From Bacillota bacterium (lineage in GTDB: Bacteria > Bacillota > Clostridia > Christensenellales > CAG-138), in contig JAEYHP010000148.1 of NCBI GenBank assembly GCA_023409435.1, positions 1-60,193 of the forward strand: DNA of 60,193 nt, in the 5' to 3' direction. Below are positions 1-7,824 of this stretch, one piece after another (position 1 is the first letter of the stretch; each line of letters begins with the position of its first letter). The position numbers and the translations under genes were made by a program. A model generated the notes under the pieces. It did no database searches, was not told the origin of the DNA, and was given only the letters and a program-made list of their open reading frames with translations.

Positions 1-115
1 GCCGCTTTGCTACCAGATATGAGAAAAAGGCGATCTTCTTCAGTGCCGTTACGTTTCTTGCCTGTATCCTCGTTTGGTTACTTTGATGGTTTTAAAACAG
101 ACTCTAGGCCTGCGG
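1..115. repeat. Direct repeat, copy A (left of the M28 gene)
   Basis: This stretch is repeated imperfectly (roughly 80% identical by eye) at 2287-2400, on the same strand. Shared blocks include TTTGCTACCAG, ACGTTTCTTGCC and AAAACAGACT. The copy begins at the first base of the window, so its left limit is unknown. It codes for nothing convincing and has no strong hairpin. The two copies bracket the M28 peptidase gene. Confidence 0.75.
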
Positions 116-274
116 GCCGTCGCGATATTTTTTTATTGTGGGGGAACCACGTACCCCCGAATAGCACATTCAGGGGCGCTTATCTATTTACGTGCCAGTT
201 GGATAGAAATTGAAGTTGGCAGGTGCTTTCATTACGTTTTGTGCTTTATCAAAGCGAAAGGAATGGTTATAAAG

Positions 275-2230
275 GTGATAAAAAAACGTATTTTTGTTTT
301 ATATTTTATGGTATCTATCTTTACATTAACGGCATGCACAGCTATCCGGAGCAATCAAAGCATGGTTGAGCCGGTATTGAAGGTGTTGACGCAGCCCTCG
401 TGGGGCGGCCGGCAGGTAGGAACGGAGGGAAATATCCGGGCTGGAGAATATCTTAAGGATCTGTTGAAATGCTACGGCTACCTTCCGTTTAAGGGCACGG
501 ATTATTATATGCCTTTCAACATGGAATTGCCCGATAGCACTGCTATCCCGCAATTCCGTATCAACTACGGCAACGGCAAAGCCGAAACGCTGACACCGGA
601 TACCGATTTTGTCCTTAACTCCGGGCTCCCGGCTTTTTCATTTCATGGGAAAGTGATAAGCAATCCGAACGAAAAGGGCAATGCCCCACAGGCTGCATTA
701 TTCCGGAATTCGGAACAGTCATTGAGTGTGCCGGAAGGCTATGGCCTTATTTTGGTAAGTGAAGATAAATTTCATTACAAGCCAAACGGTAAGGGCTTGG
801 GAAATCCATATAGAGTAAGCATTTCTCCTGAAATATATAACAAACTGACAGGCCGGGATATTGCATCCATCGACATAGAATACGCCCCGAAGCATAGCCA
901 GGGGATCGCAAATAATGTGGTCGGCATAATAAAAGGCGTTGATTCCGGAAAAGCAGTTGTCCTTTCCGCTCATTTTGACGGTCTTTCCTCCTTTGGCAAT
1001 GTGAAACTAACCTGCGCTTTTGATAACGGAAGTGGGGTTGCGGCATTGGCGGAAATTGCCCGACAGTTGGCAGAGTGGGCAAAGGAGAAAACGCCGATAA
1101 GCGATATTATCATTTGTTTCTTTAATGCGGAGGAAATCTTCCTGACTGGCAGTGAAAATTTTGCCGGTATTATCCGCTCAAGATATAATGACATATATAA
1201 TATCAATATTGACTGCCTCGGCGCCAAGAATAGCGGTACACTGGCAATTAAGGCTGCCGGTGAGGAATCGCAATCCATATGTGGCGCGGTAATCGATAAG
1301 ATGGAGGAATGGCATATTCCATTTAACCGGGATATCGTTGGAGGCAGTGACCATATGTCGTTTTCCAGCCGGGGGATACCCGCTGTCGCTTTTCAGCAGA
1401 AGGATGAGACTGAAGTGGCGCATACCCGCGATGACCAAATAGAAAATCTCGACATTGGTCAAATCAAAGAAATATGTGGACTTATCTCGCAGTTTGTCAT
1501 AGAAAATGATGAAAATAGCTTTAGCCAATCTGCAAAGGCAAGCTTGCCTTCAGCCGATGAAACGGTTTGGGAACTAATACAAATGGAAGCAGACAGGCTT
1601 ACGGCAAATATGGATTTAGGCTTCAATGAAATTTTTGTATTTGAATATAACGGCGCTCATTATCGGAAATCCGGGAATTGTCCGCTCCGGTCGGAAGGGG
1701 AACTGAAAAAGTATTATCCCGCCGCCGATATCTCCGAGTTGGGAAAAACAAACGTGCTAAGTGGATTTGTCGTGGATTCGATAAATATCCAAAATGAAAA
1801 CGTAGGGCCTTTAGTGGAATATCTGGGGGAGGAGACTGGCAGAATTGCCCTTGATCTGAAACAGGAAAATATTTCGGCAATAAGGATTGGCTATGCCAAG
1901 GGAAATTATGTAATCAAGATGACAATGAAGGCCAATAATCCGGGGCCGGACCAACAGGATTTGAAAGCCACCGCATTAAGCGGCGAATATGAAGGATATG
2001 AGATATATACCCAGCCTGACAATAACGAAATAAACGGCTTCGGATTTATGGACAGTGCAACGGGACAGTATTTTTATGTACAACATTATACGAGAGAGCC
2101 TATAGGTGAACAGGGTTATTTGGTGGCAAACGCTTTCGAGGATGAGGATGATGTTCTGGAGTTTATTGATGCGTTCGATTTTAGAACCCGCGGGGCCGGA
2201 TATTTTGAATCGCTTTTTGGTAAACGCTGA
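275..2230 (+). CDS. M28-family zinc aminopeptidase-like lipoprotein
   Basis: A lipoprotein of about 651 residues that probably removes N-terminal amino acids from extracellular peptides. After a short basic start, a hydrophobic stretch ends in the lipobox LTAC, so it should be anchored to the outer face of the membrane. The full di-zinc M28 ligand set is present: H233 and D235 (SAHFDG), D250 (DNGSG), E286-E287 (NAEE), D313 (NIDCLG) and H360 (GGSDH). The last ~230 residues are unassigned and may bind substrate or cell wall. The start is uncertain. GTG at 275 lies 12 bases after AAAGGA, while ATG at 263 abuts that site; the frame stays open further upstream, but that part lacks a signal. It stands alone between the two direct repeats. 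An 8-bp stem (2243-2250 with 2285-2292) follows the stop. Confidence 0.85.
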   Translation: MIKKRIFVLYFMVSIFTLTACTAIRSNQSMVEPVLKVLTQPSWGGRQVGTEGNIRAGEYLKDLLKCYGYLPFKGTDYYMPFNMELPDSTAIPQFRINYGNGKAETLTPDTDFVLNSGLPAFSFHGKVISNPNEKGNAPQAALFRNSEQSLSVPEGYGLILVSEDKFHYKPNGKGLGNPYRVSISPEIYNKLTGRDIASIDIEYAPKHSQGIANNVVGIIKGVDSGKAVVLSAHFDGLSSFGNVKLTCAFDNGSGVAALAEIARQLAEWAKEKTPISDIIICFFNAEEIFLTGSENFAGIIRSRYNDIYNINIDCLGAKNSGTLAIKAAGEESQSICGAVIDKMEEWHIPFNRDIVGGSDHMSFSSRGIPAVAFQQKDETEVAHTRDDQIENLDIGQIKEICGLISQFVIENDENSFSQSAKASLPSADETVWELIQMEADRLTANMDLGFNEIFVFEYNGAHYRKSGNCPLRSEGELKKYYPAADISELGKTNVLSGFVVDSINIQNENVGPLVEYLGEETGRIALDLKQENISAIRIGYAKGNYVIKMTMKANNPGPDQQDLKATALSGEYEGYEIYTQPDNNEINGFGFMDSATGQYFYVQHYTREPIGEQGYLVANAFEDEDDVLEFIDAFDFRTRGAGYFESLFGKR

Positions 2231-2286
2231 ATACCAATTGCAAACGGCGGCGGGAAAAAATCTCTTCCTGAAGCTTAAAAACAACC

Positions 2287-2400
2287 GCCGTTTTGCTACC
2301 AGGTATGAGAAAAGGCTATCTTTTCTAGTACCGTCACGTTTCTTGCCTTTTATTTTCGTTAGTTATTTTGATGGTTCTAAAACAGACTTTAGCCGGGGCA
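2287..2400. repeat. Direct repeat, copy B (right of the M28 gene)
   Basis: Second copy of the sequence at 1-115, beginning 57 bases after the M28 stop codon. Its first bases form the right arm of the weak hairpin that follows the gene. Copy A begins at the same point of the repeat, which suggests that A is the 3' flank of a similar gene lying just outside the window. Confidence 0.75.
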
Positions 2401-2498
2401 CGAGGGAGAGAAAGCCTTCCCACATAGGCAGGAAGAAATTTGCATGAAGGAGGCGGACGCTCCCCAATCTTTCTGATAAATGTAAAAGCCAAGATACT

Positions 2499-2539
2499 AA
2501 AAGCGCCTCCCGTTCTGATATGAACGGGAGGCGCTTTTT
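2499..2539. terminator. Bidirectional terminator between the M28 gene and arcC
   Basis: Arms AAAAGCGCCTCCCGTTC and GAACGGGAGGCGCTTTTT form a perfect 17-bp stem with a 6-base loop, with A and T runs on both sides. It lies 10 bases after the carbamate kinase stop on the minus strand and can also end transcription from the plus strand. Confidence 0.93.
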
Positions 2540-2548
2540 ATACAGACT

Positions 2549-3463
2549 CTATTTTCCTACGATGCGCGTGCCGGTTTCGCCGTTGATGGCGTCGCGCGCC
2601 TTCTGCAGCAGCGTAATGAGCGCCTCACGCCCCGGCTTGGAGGCGGCGAACTCCACCGCGGCCTGCACCTTGGGCAGCATGGAGCCGGGGGAAAAATGAC
2701 CTTCCTTAATCAGGCCTTCTGCCTCATTGGTCGTAATTTGATCCAGCCACTGCTGTTCGGGGGTATTGTAGCGTATGGCTACCTTCTCTACCGCCGTCAG
2801 AATAATCAACAGGTCGGCGTTTAGCTCCTTCGCCAGCGCGCAGCTTGCAAAATCCTTGTCGATTACGGCGGGCATTCCCTTTAAGTGCCCGTTTTCCTGC
2901 TCCATTACCGGTATGCCGCCGCCGCCCCCCGCGATAACGATCTGCCCGGCATCCACCAGCGCGCGGATGGTTTCAATCTCCACAATGCGCTGCGGGCGCG
3001 GGGAAGCGACCACGCGCCGGTATCCGCGGCCCGCGTCCTCCATAACGGCGTACCCGGCCTTTGCGAGTTCATCCGCTTCCATTTTGGTTAAGAACCGGCC
3101 GATGGGCTTGGTGGGCTTTTGGAATGCGGGATCGTTGGCGTCCACCACCACCTGCGTAATCACGGTGGAGGCGGGCTTATAAATGCCGCGGTGCAGCAGC
3201 TCTTCGCGCAGCGCATTTTGCAGATCGTACCCGATATAGGCCTGGCTCATGGCCACGCACATGGAGAGAGGGATGTTCTGGCTTTCCATGGCCAGGTTGA
3301 TCATGCCCACCTGCGGGCCGTTGCCGTGGGAGATCACTACGTCGTGGCCCTGTTCGATCAAGTTCGCTATCGCAACGGAGGTTACCTTCACGGCCTCCAT
3401 TTGCTCTTTGAGGTTGTTGCCCAAGGCGTTGCCACCCAGAGCAATGACGATACGCTTGCCCAT
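2549..3463 (-). CDS. arcC: Carbamate kinase
   Basis: A 304-residue amino-acid-kinase-fold enzyme that interconverts carbamoyl phosphate plus ADP with ATP plus carbamate and ammonia. It usually completes energy-yielding breakdown of citrulline, agmatine or allantoin. The length is normal for the family. The N-terminus carries the nucleotide/phosphate motif ALGGNAL, followed by HGNGPQVG and the glycine-rich VIAGGGGGIPV, all characteristic of carbamate kinases. The start has GGAAGGAG about 8 bases upstream. No arginine deiminase, ornithine carbamoyltransferase or antiporter gene is nearby, so which catabolic route it serves cannot be told from this window. It ends at a strong terminator. Confidence 0.96.
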   Translation of the reverse strand: MGKRIVIALGGNALGNNLKEQMEAVKVTSVAIANLIEQGHDVVISHGNGPQVGMINLAMESQNIPLSMCVAMSQAYIGYDLQNALREELLHRGIYKPASTVITQVVVDANDPAFQKPTKPIGRFLTKMEADELAKAGYAVMEDAGRGYRRVVASPRPQRIVEIETIRALVDAGQIVIAGGGGGIPVMEQENGHLKGMPAVIDKDFASCALAKELNADLLIILTAVEKVAIRYNTPEQQWLDQITTNEAEGLIKEGHFSPGSMLPKVQAAVEFAASKPGREALITLLQKARDAINGETGTRIVGK

Positions 3464-3820
3464 CGTATTCTCCTTCCGGTCATATGAGATTTTATACGGA
3501 ATTTGCGAGTTATGGCGCCTTTACCACTAGGACAGACCTATCATATCATATCGATTGTGCGGATTCCACTGGTTTTCACCCAAAAATAAAAATTTATTTT
3601 TTTGCAGCTAAAAATTTTTCTGGTACGTTATTCAGCGGATAAGGCCCGCATTTGCACAAGGAGATCCCGCAAGGAAATTGGCTCTTTCAATATGTGTCTT
3701 CCTCCCTGCGGCAGCAGCAGGTCCCCGGAAAGCCCCATAGCTTTTGGCGGCATGATTTCTCCCTTGCGCCCCTAATCCTATCATAGTTGCCCATTCCGAC
3801 AATATATTTAAAGCAGAATT
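3464..3820. other. Gene-free stretch upstream of arcC
   Basis: 357 bases with no convincing gene. About 3540-3620 is AT-rich (runs of A and T around AAATTTATTTTTTTG) and probably holds the arcC promoter, although no clear -35/-10 pair could be picked. Short open frames here lack ribosome sites and family features. Confidence 0.5.
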
Positions 3821-5206
3821 TTGAATATTTTGAAAGGAAGTCAAATCAATCAGAATAGCTATCTTACTCCCACCGACGAGCAAAGGCATGAAATGCTAAG
3901 GTCCGCTCTGAGCGTGGCAGGCCGGTTTTGGGCTATGTACCAAATCCATGTCCGCTCCCGAGGGGAACAATTTTCTATATGCCCATCAAACAAGAATTCA
4001 TCGGGATCTAAGCGGCAGGAACATCACGGAGTTTTTGTATCCCCTGTACCCTCTCAATGAAGCGGAGCGGCTTACTCCCTGGAATGAACTGAGCGAGTAC
4101 GCCACGAATTCCATGCTGTTAAGCCTGCCCCCTGAAACGCGCAGGCAAATCCTGCAGATACTGTCGGCATATTCAGAGAATTATGCCGACATTACCCGGT
4201 TAAGCAGGCGCCAGGTTTTTGAACTGCTGTACCTGACCCAGGGCGCCATCAGCCTTTTCAATGCCGTGGAGCCCCTAAGTGGATCGCTGATGAACGCCAG
4301 CCATGACGATGTCATGGGCGGCGAATATACACTAATTTCCTGAACGTCTACCGCGTCTGCGGCGGTATGGCGAACCTGCCGTTCGCTTTCTATCGTTCTT
4401 TAACCAGTCCCAATCCGCCCGAATACCAATTGCCCGCGGAAGCGTTGGGGCCCGTATCCATTCGTCTGGGATGTCCGGTAACGGGCATTTCCCGTTTAGA
4501 AAGCGGCCGGAAGGTGGTCCCTCGCTATTCTAAGCCCGATAGCAGGACGGAAGAAGAGTGTTTTGATTATGTGGTCTGCGCGATCCCCTTCACGACATTG
4601 CGCGAGGTATCCATAACGCCTTTTTTCACCAGCCAGAAGATGCAGGCCATTCGGGAGCTGAACTATTCCGATGCCATGAAATCCCTGATACACTTCAAAA
4701 CCCGATTTTGGGAGGAGGATGCTCCCTACGGCCGGATGAACGGCAGTATTTCCTTTACAGACCTTCCCATCCAATCCATCCTCTATACGCCGGACCATAT
4801 CCGGTGCGAAGAAGGGGAATACTGCGGCCCGGATACGCCGGGAGTCATCACGGGCGCTTACAATATCGGGATTGACTCTATTCGCCTTGGGAACCAGAAC
4901 GCGGTCCGGCGCTTTGCGCTCATTCAGGAAAACATCGCAGAGGTACACGGCGTTCCTTCTGATTTTCTGGCTCCCCTCATCCTGAGCCATAAGACGGTGG
5001 AATGGAACAGGCAGCCCTGGGCGCGGAGCGCTTTTGCCGCGAGCGGGCCGGGGCAGAAAGTGAATTTTCTCTATGCCATGCAGCAGCCGGAATACGGGTG
5101 CCGGGTCTTCTTTGCCGGGGAGCATGTATCTGTGAAACAGGGCTGGATACAGGGCGCGTTGTACAGCGCGAGAGTCGCCGCCGACCAGATCGCCAAGGGA
5201 TGTTAG
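3821..5206 (+). pseudogene. Decayed flavin monoamine / L-amino-acid oxidase
   Basis: Three frames together give a recognisable but broken flavin amine oxidase. The first piece (3821 to ~3940) carries the family N-terminal block PTDEQRHEMLRSAL. The next frame (~3945-4343) resumes at NNFLYAHQTRIHRD and runs through PLNEAERLTPWNELSEY. In intact relatives these blocks are separated by the ~100-residue FAD-binding GxGxxG region, which is missing here. A second break near 4328-4345 needs one missing base to join the last frame. That frame reads on through GGMANLPFAFYRS to the C-terminal FAD-contact block FFAGEHVS..QGWIQGALYSA. Without the dinucleotide-binding domain and with two frame changes it cannot make a working oxidase. 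The family assignment rests on remembered family patterns, not a search. Confidence 0.85.
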
Positions 5207-5220
5207 TATTAGATGAAGAA

Positions 5221-5250
5221 GGGGGTGTCACATGACATCCCCGTATTTTT
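5221..5250 (+). terminator. Terminator after the amine oxidase pseudogene
   Basis: GGGGTGTCA pairs with TGACATCCCC (one G-T pair), followed by GTATTTTTA, 15 bases past the stop codon. A retained terminator on a dead gene suggests recent decay. Confidence 0.65.
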
Positions 5251-5274
5251 AGTCATTACCGTGAAACCATTATT

Positions 5275-5320
5275 AGGCTCCCTCTGATGAGGGAGCTGTC
5301 GGCTGAAAGCCGACTGATGG
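5275..5320. repeat. Single arm of a MITE-like palindromic repeat
   Basis: About 46 bases forming two neighbouring hairpins: GCTCCCTC/GAGGGAGC, then GTCGGCT/AGCCGAC. It is nearly identical to the right arm of the complete two-armed element at 48094-48220, differing mainly by one base in the second hairpin. Only one arm is present here, so this is a partial or half-deleted copy. It lies about 70 bases after a stop codon. Confidence 0.75.
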
Positions 5321-5399
5321 AACAACCCCCACAACGCATAGCATTATTCCCTCTGCGACGGCACGCAAACCTAGAGGCCTTCGGCGTACCCCGTCGAGG

Positions 5400-5428
5400 A
5401 CGGGCGCTGTTAAGCGCCGATACCTTTA
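5400..5428. repeat. Short palindromic repeat, variant copy 1
   Basis: Contains GGCGCTGTTAAGCGCC followed by GATACCTTTAA. It matches the core of the copies at 9485-9526 and 36791-36830 but lacks their AATAATCGTC left flank. It overlaps the stop codon of the small minus-strand gene at 5426-5599, where it would form a hairpin at the end of that transcript. Confidence 0.6.
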
Positions 5429-5599
5429 ATGCCATGGACTGTTGTCCTGATTGTTGTTTGCCTTCTTGTTGCCTGTCTTTGCCTTGCCCTGTATTTCGGG
5501 CACAGGGGGGACGTCGTTCTTTTTGATATGCAGCCGCTCGTTGCTTTCGGTGCCGTGCGGCTCTTCCTCATCGGGGCGGCGCATTCCCGCTTTTGCCAT
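5426..5599 (-). CDS. Small hydrophilic protein (57 residues), function unknown
   Basis: A 57-residue protein starting MAKAGMRRPDEEEPHG and ending in an Asn/Lys-rich tail. It has no cysteine, no hydrophobic segment and no signal, and is rich in Pro, Asn, Lys and Glu, so it is probably disordered and cytoplasmic or spore-located. It has an excellent ribosome site (AAGGAGGT, 8 bases before ATG), which is the main evidence that it is real. The central PVPEIQGKAKTGN block resembles short clostridial proteins I recall, but I cannot verify this. It follows a second small gene by only 14 bases and is probably co-transcribed with it. Its stop overlaps a palindromic repeat that may serve as terminator. 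Confidence 0.72.
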   Translation of the reverse strand: MAKAGMRRPDEEEPHGTESNERLHIKKNDVPPVPEIQGKAKTGNKKANNNQDNSPWH

Positions 5600-5613
5600 G
5601 GGTATTGACCTCC

Positions 5614-5748
5614 TTACACGTCGTTATGCTCTGCGGATTGCTTCTTGTCGTTCTTGCTTTTGTTGGCGCTTTCGCGGGTAAGAGGCGTTTTGTTGTTCGC
5701 CTTCTGTTCCCGCACTTCCTTTTTGTCGATCTGGCTGTCTTTAGGCAA
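5614..5748 (-). CDS. Small charged protein (44 residues), function unknown
   Basis: A 44-residue protein (PKDSQIDKKEVREQK..., ending EHNDV) made almost wholly of charged and polar residues: about 11 basic and 8 acidic, no cysteine, no aromatic residue except one His. It starts at TTG with AAAGGAG 8 bases upstream. Its stop codon overlaps the ribosome site of the next small gene (GTGTAAGGAGGT), so the two are likely translationally coupled. Such composition is compatible with small spore proteins or nucleic-acid-associated peptides, but nothing identifies a family. Confidence 0.6.
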   Translation of the reverse strand: MPKDSQIDKKEVREQKANNKTPLTRESANKSKNDKKQSAEHNDV

Positions 5749-5812
5749 GGGAAATACTCCTTTCTTGTGATTTCAACAATAGTTTCTTCCGCGCGGACGA
5801 ATTCTATGAAGC

Positions 5813-5847
5813 AAAAAAAAGAGCTGTGCTTTAAGCACAGCTCTTTT
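5813..5847 (-). terminator. Terminator of the two-repeat lipoprotein gene
   Basis: GAGCTGTGC and GCACAGCTC form a 9-bp stem, extendable to 11. On the minus strand it is followed by eight T residues, 17 bases after the stop codon of the gene at 5864-6859. Confidence 0.92.
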
Positions 5848-5863
5848 GGGGAACCCGTTTTAT

Positions 5864-6859
5864 TTACTTCGCGTTGGCGCCGGCCTTGGCCACAACATCA
5901 ATCATGTCGGTGACATGGATGGTGACGGAGCTGACGATGTCAGCGCCCGAGGGTGCGCCTTCTTCGTTGAGCGCCATGCCCTTGACGTCATCCACGGTCT
6001 TGCCGACGACGTACTTGGCGAACGCTTCAGCCTGCTCGTTCCATTCCTTACCGATACCGGAAGCACCCTTCATGCCATATTCGGGGCCCAGCTCGTTCTT
6101 GGTCTTGAATGCGCTTGCGAGATCCGTGGTGATCTTGCCTTCTACGCTGATGCCGATGTTGGTCTGGGAAGCGTCCATGTAGCAGCTGGTGATCTTGCCG
6201 TCCTTACCAAAGGTGGTGGCGGCATAGTGGGTATAAGCCTGCGCACGGCCTTCGGCGTCCGCAGCTGCGTTGGTGGAGCTTGCGATGTTGGTGGTCAAGC
6301 CGAGGCCCAGCGTATCGCCGGCCTTCGCGCCCAGATCCTTCGCGTTGGCGACGGCCTTCGCGATGGCTTCGATATAGTCGGTGACATGGATGGTAACGGA
6401 ACTGACGATGTCAGCGCCCGAGGGTGCGCCTTCTTCGTTGAGGGCGATGGCCTTCACTTCGTCAACGGTCTTGCCAACCACATAGGCGGCAAATGCGTCG
6501 GCCTGCTCGTTCCATTCCTTGCCGATGCCGGAAGCGGGCTTCATGTTGTATTCGGGGCCCTTTTCCTGCTTGGACTTGATTACAGAATCAAGCGGGGTGG
6601 TGATGGCGCCCTGCGCATTGAAATTAATCTTGGTCTGGGCGGTGTCGATCCTGCAGCTGACGATCTTGCCGTCTTCGCCTACGAGCACTGCCGCGGCAAC
6701 GGAATCAACCTGGGCGGTGCCGTCCCCATCCGCGGGTTCTTTGGAAGATGCGATGGAACTGACGACGCCTAAGCCCGTCTTTACGGATTTTGCACCGCAG
6801 CCTACAAAGGCGAACAATGCAAGAACCAGAACCAGAGTCAACGCGATGTACTTCTTCAT
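5864..6859 (-). CDS. Lipoprotein with two tandem FMN_bind-like repeats
   Basis: A 331-residue lipoprotein with signal and lipobox FVGC near residue 21. The mature part is two tandem ~140-residue repeats, each running from GEDGKIVSC or GKDGKITSC through GIGKEWNEQA to GAPSGADIVSSVTIHVTD. The layout recalls extracellular flavin-carrying lipoproteins such as PplA, whose FMN_bind domains have SGAT-x-T. Here that site reads SGADIVSS in both repeats, so the threonine that would carry covalent FMN is absent. The C-terminal ~45 residues of both repeats are almost identical in DNA (5896-5975 and 6373-6450), pointing to recent duplication or gene conversion. It has an excellent start (AGGAGGAG) and its own terminator. 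Function is inferred weakly: extracytoplasmic redox or ligand binding. Confidence 0.75.
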   Translation of the reverse strand: MKKYIALTLVLVLALFAFVGCGAKSVKTGLGVVSSIASSKEPADGDGTAQVDSVAAAVLVGEDGKIVSCRIDTAQTKINFNAQGAITTPLDSVIKSKQEKGPEYNMKPASGIGKEWNEQADAFAAYVVGKTVDEVKAIALNEEGAPSGADIVSSVTIHVTDYIEAIAKAVANAKDLGAKAGDTLGLGLTTNIASSTNAAADAEGRAQAYTHYAATTFGKDGKITSCYMDASQTNIGISVEGKITTDLASAFKTKNELGPEYGMKGASGIGKEWNEQAEAFAKYVVGKTVDDVKGMALNEEGAPSGADIVSSVTIHVTDMIDVVAKAGANAK

Positions 6860-7213
6860 AGTCTCCTCCTGAATTTTGATATACTTACGATGGCAAATAA
6901 CCGTCGTTTCAGCAGTAGTATGTCAGATAATAAATTAACAAAATATGAAGGGCGTGTCTATATCAAATAGGCCGATAAAATGCGTGAGAACGAGAGATTT
7001 CGCCCTCATTAACCATAACGATATCTCCAAAGCGCTCATATGAAACCAAAATGGCGGAAAATGCGGCTATATAGAATTTATACGTAAATATGACCCGTGA
7101 TTGTTAAATGAAAAACTTGTAAGCGTATTGAAAAATATGGTACACTTACTTGAAAAGTATATAATGGGTGTGTCTGTTGACAAAGTGACGCTTTTTTGGC
7201 AGGCGGAATTTCT
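6860..7213. other. Divergent upstream region with no gene
   Basis: 354 AT-rich bases between two divergently transcribed genes. A TATAAT hexamer at 7160-7165 could be a -10 box for the HD-domain gene, but no matching -35 box is present at the right distance. No structured RNA was recognised. Confidence 0.45.
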
Positions 7214-7756
7214 ATGGATGCAAAGCACTGTATCACGACGTATAGCAATCTGCAATTTGATCCGCTTCAGGCAAGGGAAGCGGATATTCGCATCGGCGAT
7301 ATCGCCCATGCGCTTTCACTCATCTGCAGGGCAAACGGGCATTTCAAAATCTTTTATTCTGTGGCGCAGCACTCCGTTCATTGCGCGTTGGAGGCGGAGG
7401 CCTGCGGCTTGAGCAGGCAGACGCAGCTCCACTGCCTGCTGCACGATGCGGCCGAGGCGTATTTGGGCGACGTTACGCGTCCGGTCAAACGGTATTTTCC
7501 GCTGTTTTCGCAGGAAGAGGAAAAGCTCCAGCGGGTGATTTACGCCGCACTCCGGGTCGATCCGCCTACGGAACTGGAACAGCAGGAGATCAGGCGCATA
7601 GACGACCGGCTTCTTTACCATGAGTTTCTGGCCTACCACGGCAGCGAGGTATGGGATAAGGCGCCCCCGCTGCTGATTGCGCTACCTGCGGAAGAGATTT
7701 TGCATCAGGAAGCGGAGGAAGCGTTTCTTCGTCTGTTTGACGCGCTCAAAGTCTGA
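7214..7756 (+). CDS. HD-domain phosphohydrolase (YfbR/YfdR-like)
   Basis: A 180-residue HD-superfamily protein. The metal-binding signature is visible as HSVHCA (first His), then CLLHDAAEAYLGD (the HD pair) and a later Asp in RRIDDRLLYHE. Similar small bacterial HD proteins dephosphorylate nucleoside 5'-monophosphates, so nucleotide-pool cleaning is the most likely role; substrate cannot be told from sequence. ATG at 7214 is preferred to an in-frame start 18 bases upstream because AGGCGGAA precedes it at the right distance. The next gene starts about 70 bases later and could be in the same transcript. Confidence 0.85.
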   Translation: MDAKHCITTYSNLQFDPLQAREADIRIGDIAHALSLICRANGHFKIFYSVAQHSVHCALEAEACGLSRQTQLHCLLHDAAEAYLGDVTRPVKRYFPLFSQEEEKLQRVIYAALRVDPPTELEQQEIRRIDDRLLYHEFLAYHGSEVWDKAPPLLIALPAEEILHQEAEEAFLRLFDALKV

Positions 7757-7824
7757 ACGTTTTTTGCCTTAGCCGTGGGAGCTGCTTAAGGCGGAAAACG
7801 TGGAATAAAGTAAGGAGTAGGGTT

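Noticed and set aside
3632..3889. Minus-strand frame overlapping the start of the amine oxidase pseudogene
   Set aside because: No ribosome site, no family pattern, and overlaps a recognisable coding remnant on the other strand.
5846..6772. Plus-strand open frame (~308 codons) opposite the two-repeat lipoprotein
   Set aside because: Mirror of the duplicated lipoprotein DNA, which makes the antisense frame look repetitive and open; the real gene has signal peptide, ribosome site and terminator on the other strand.
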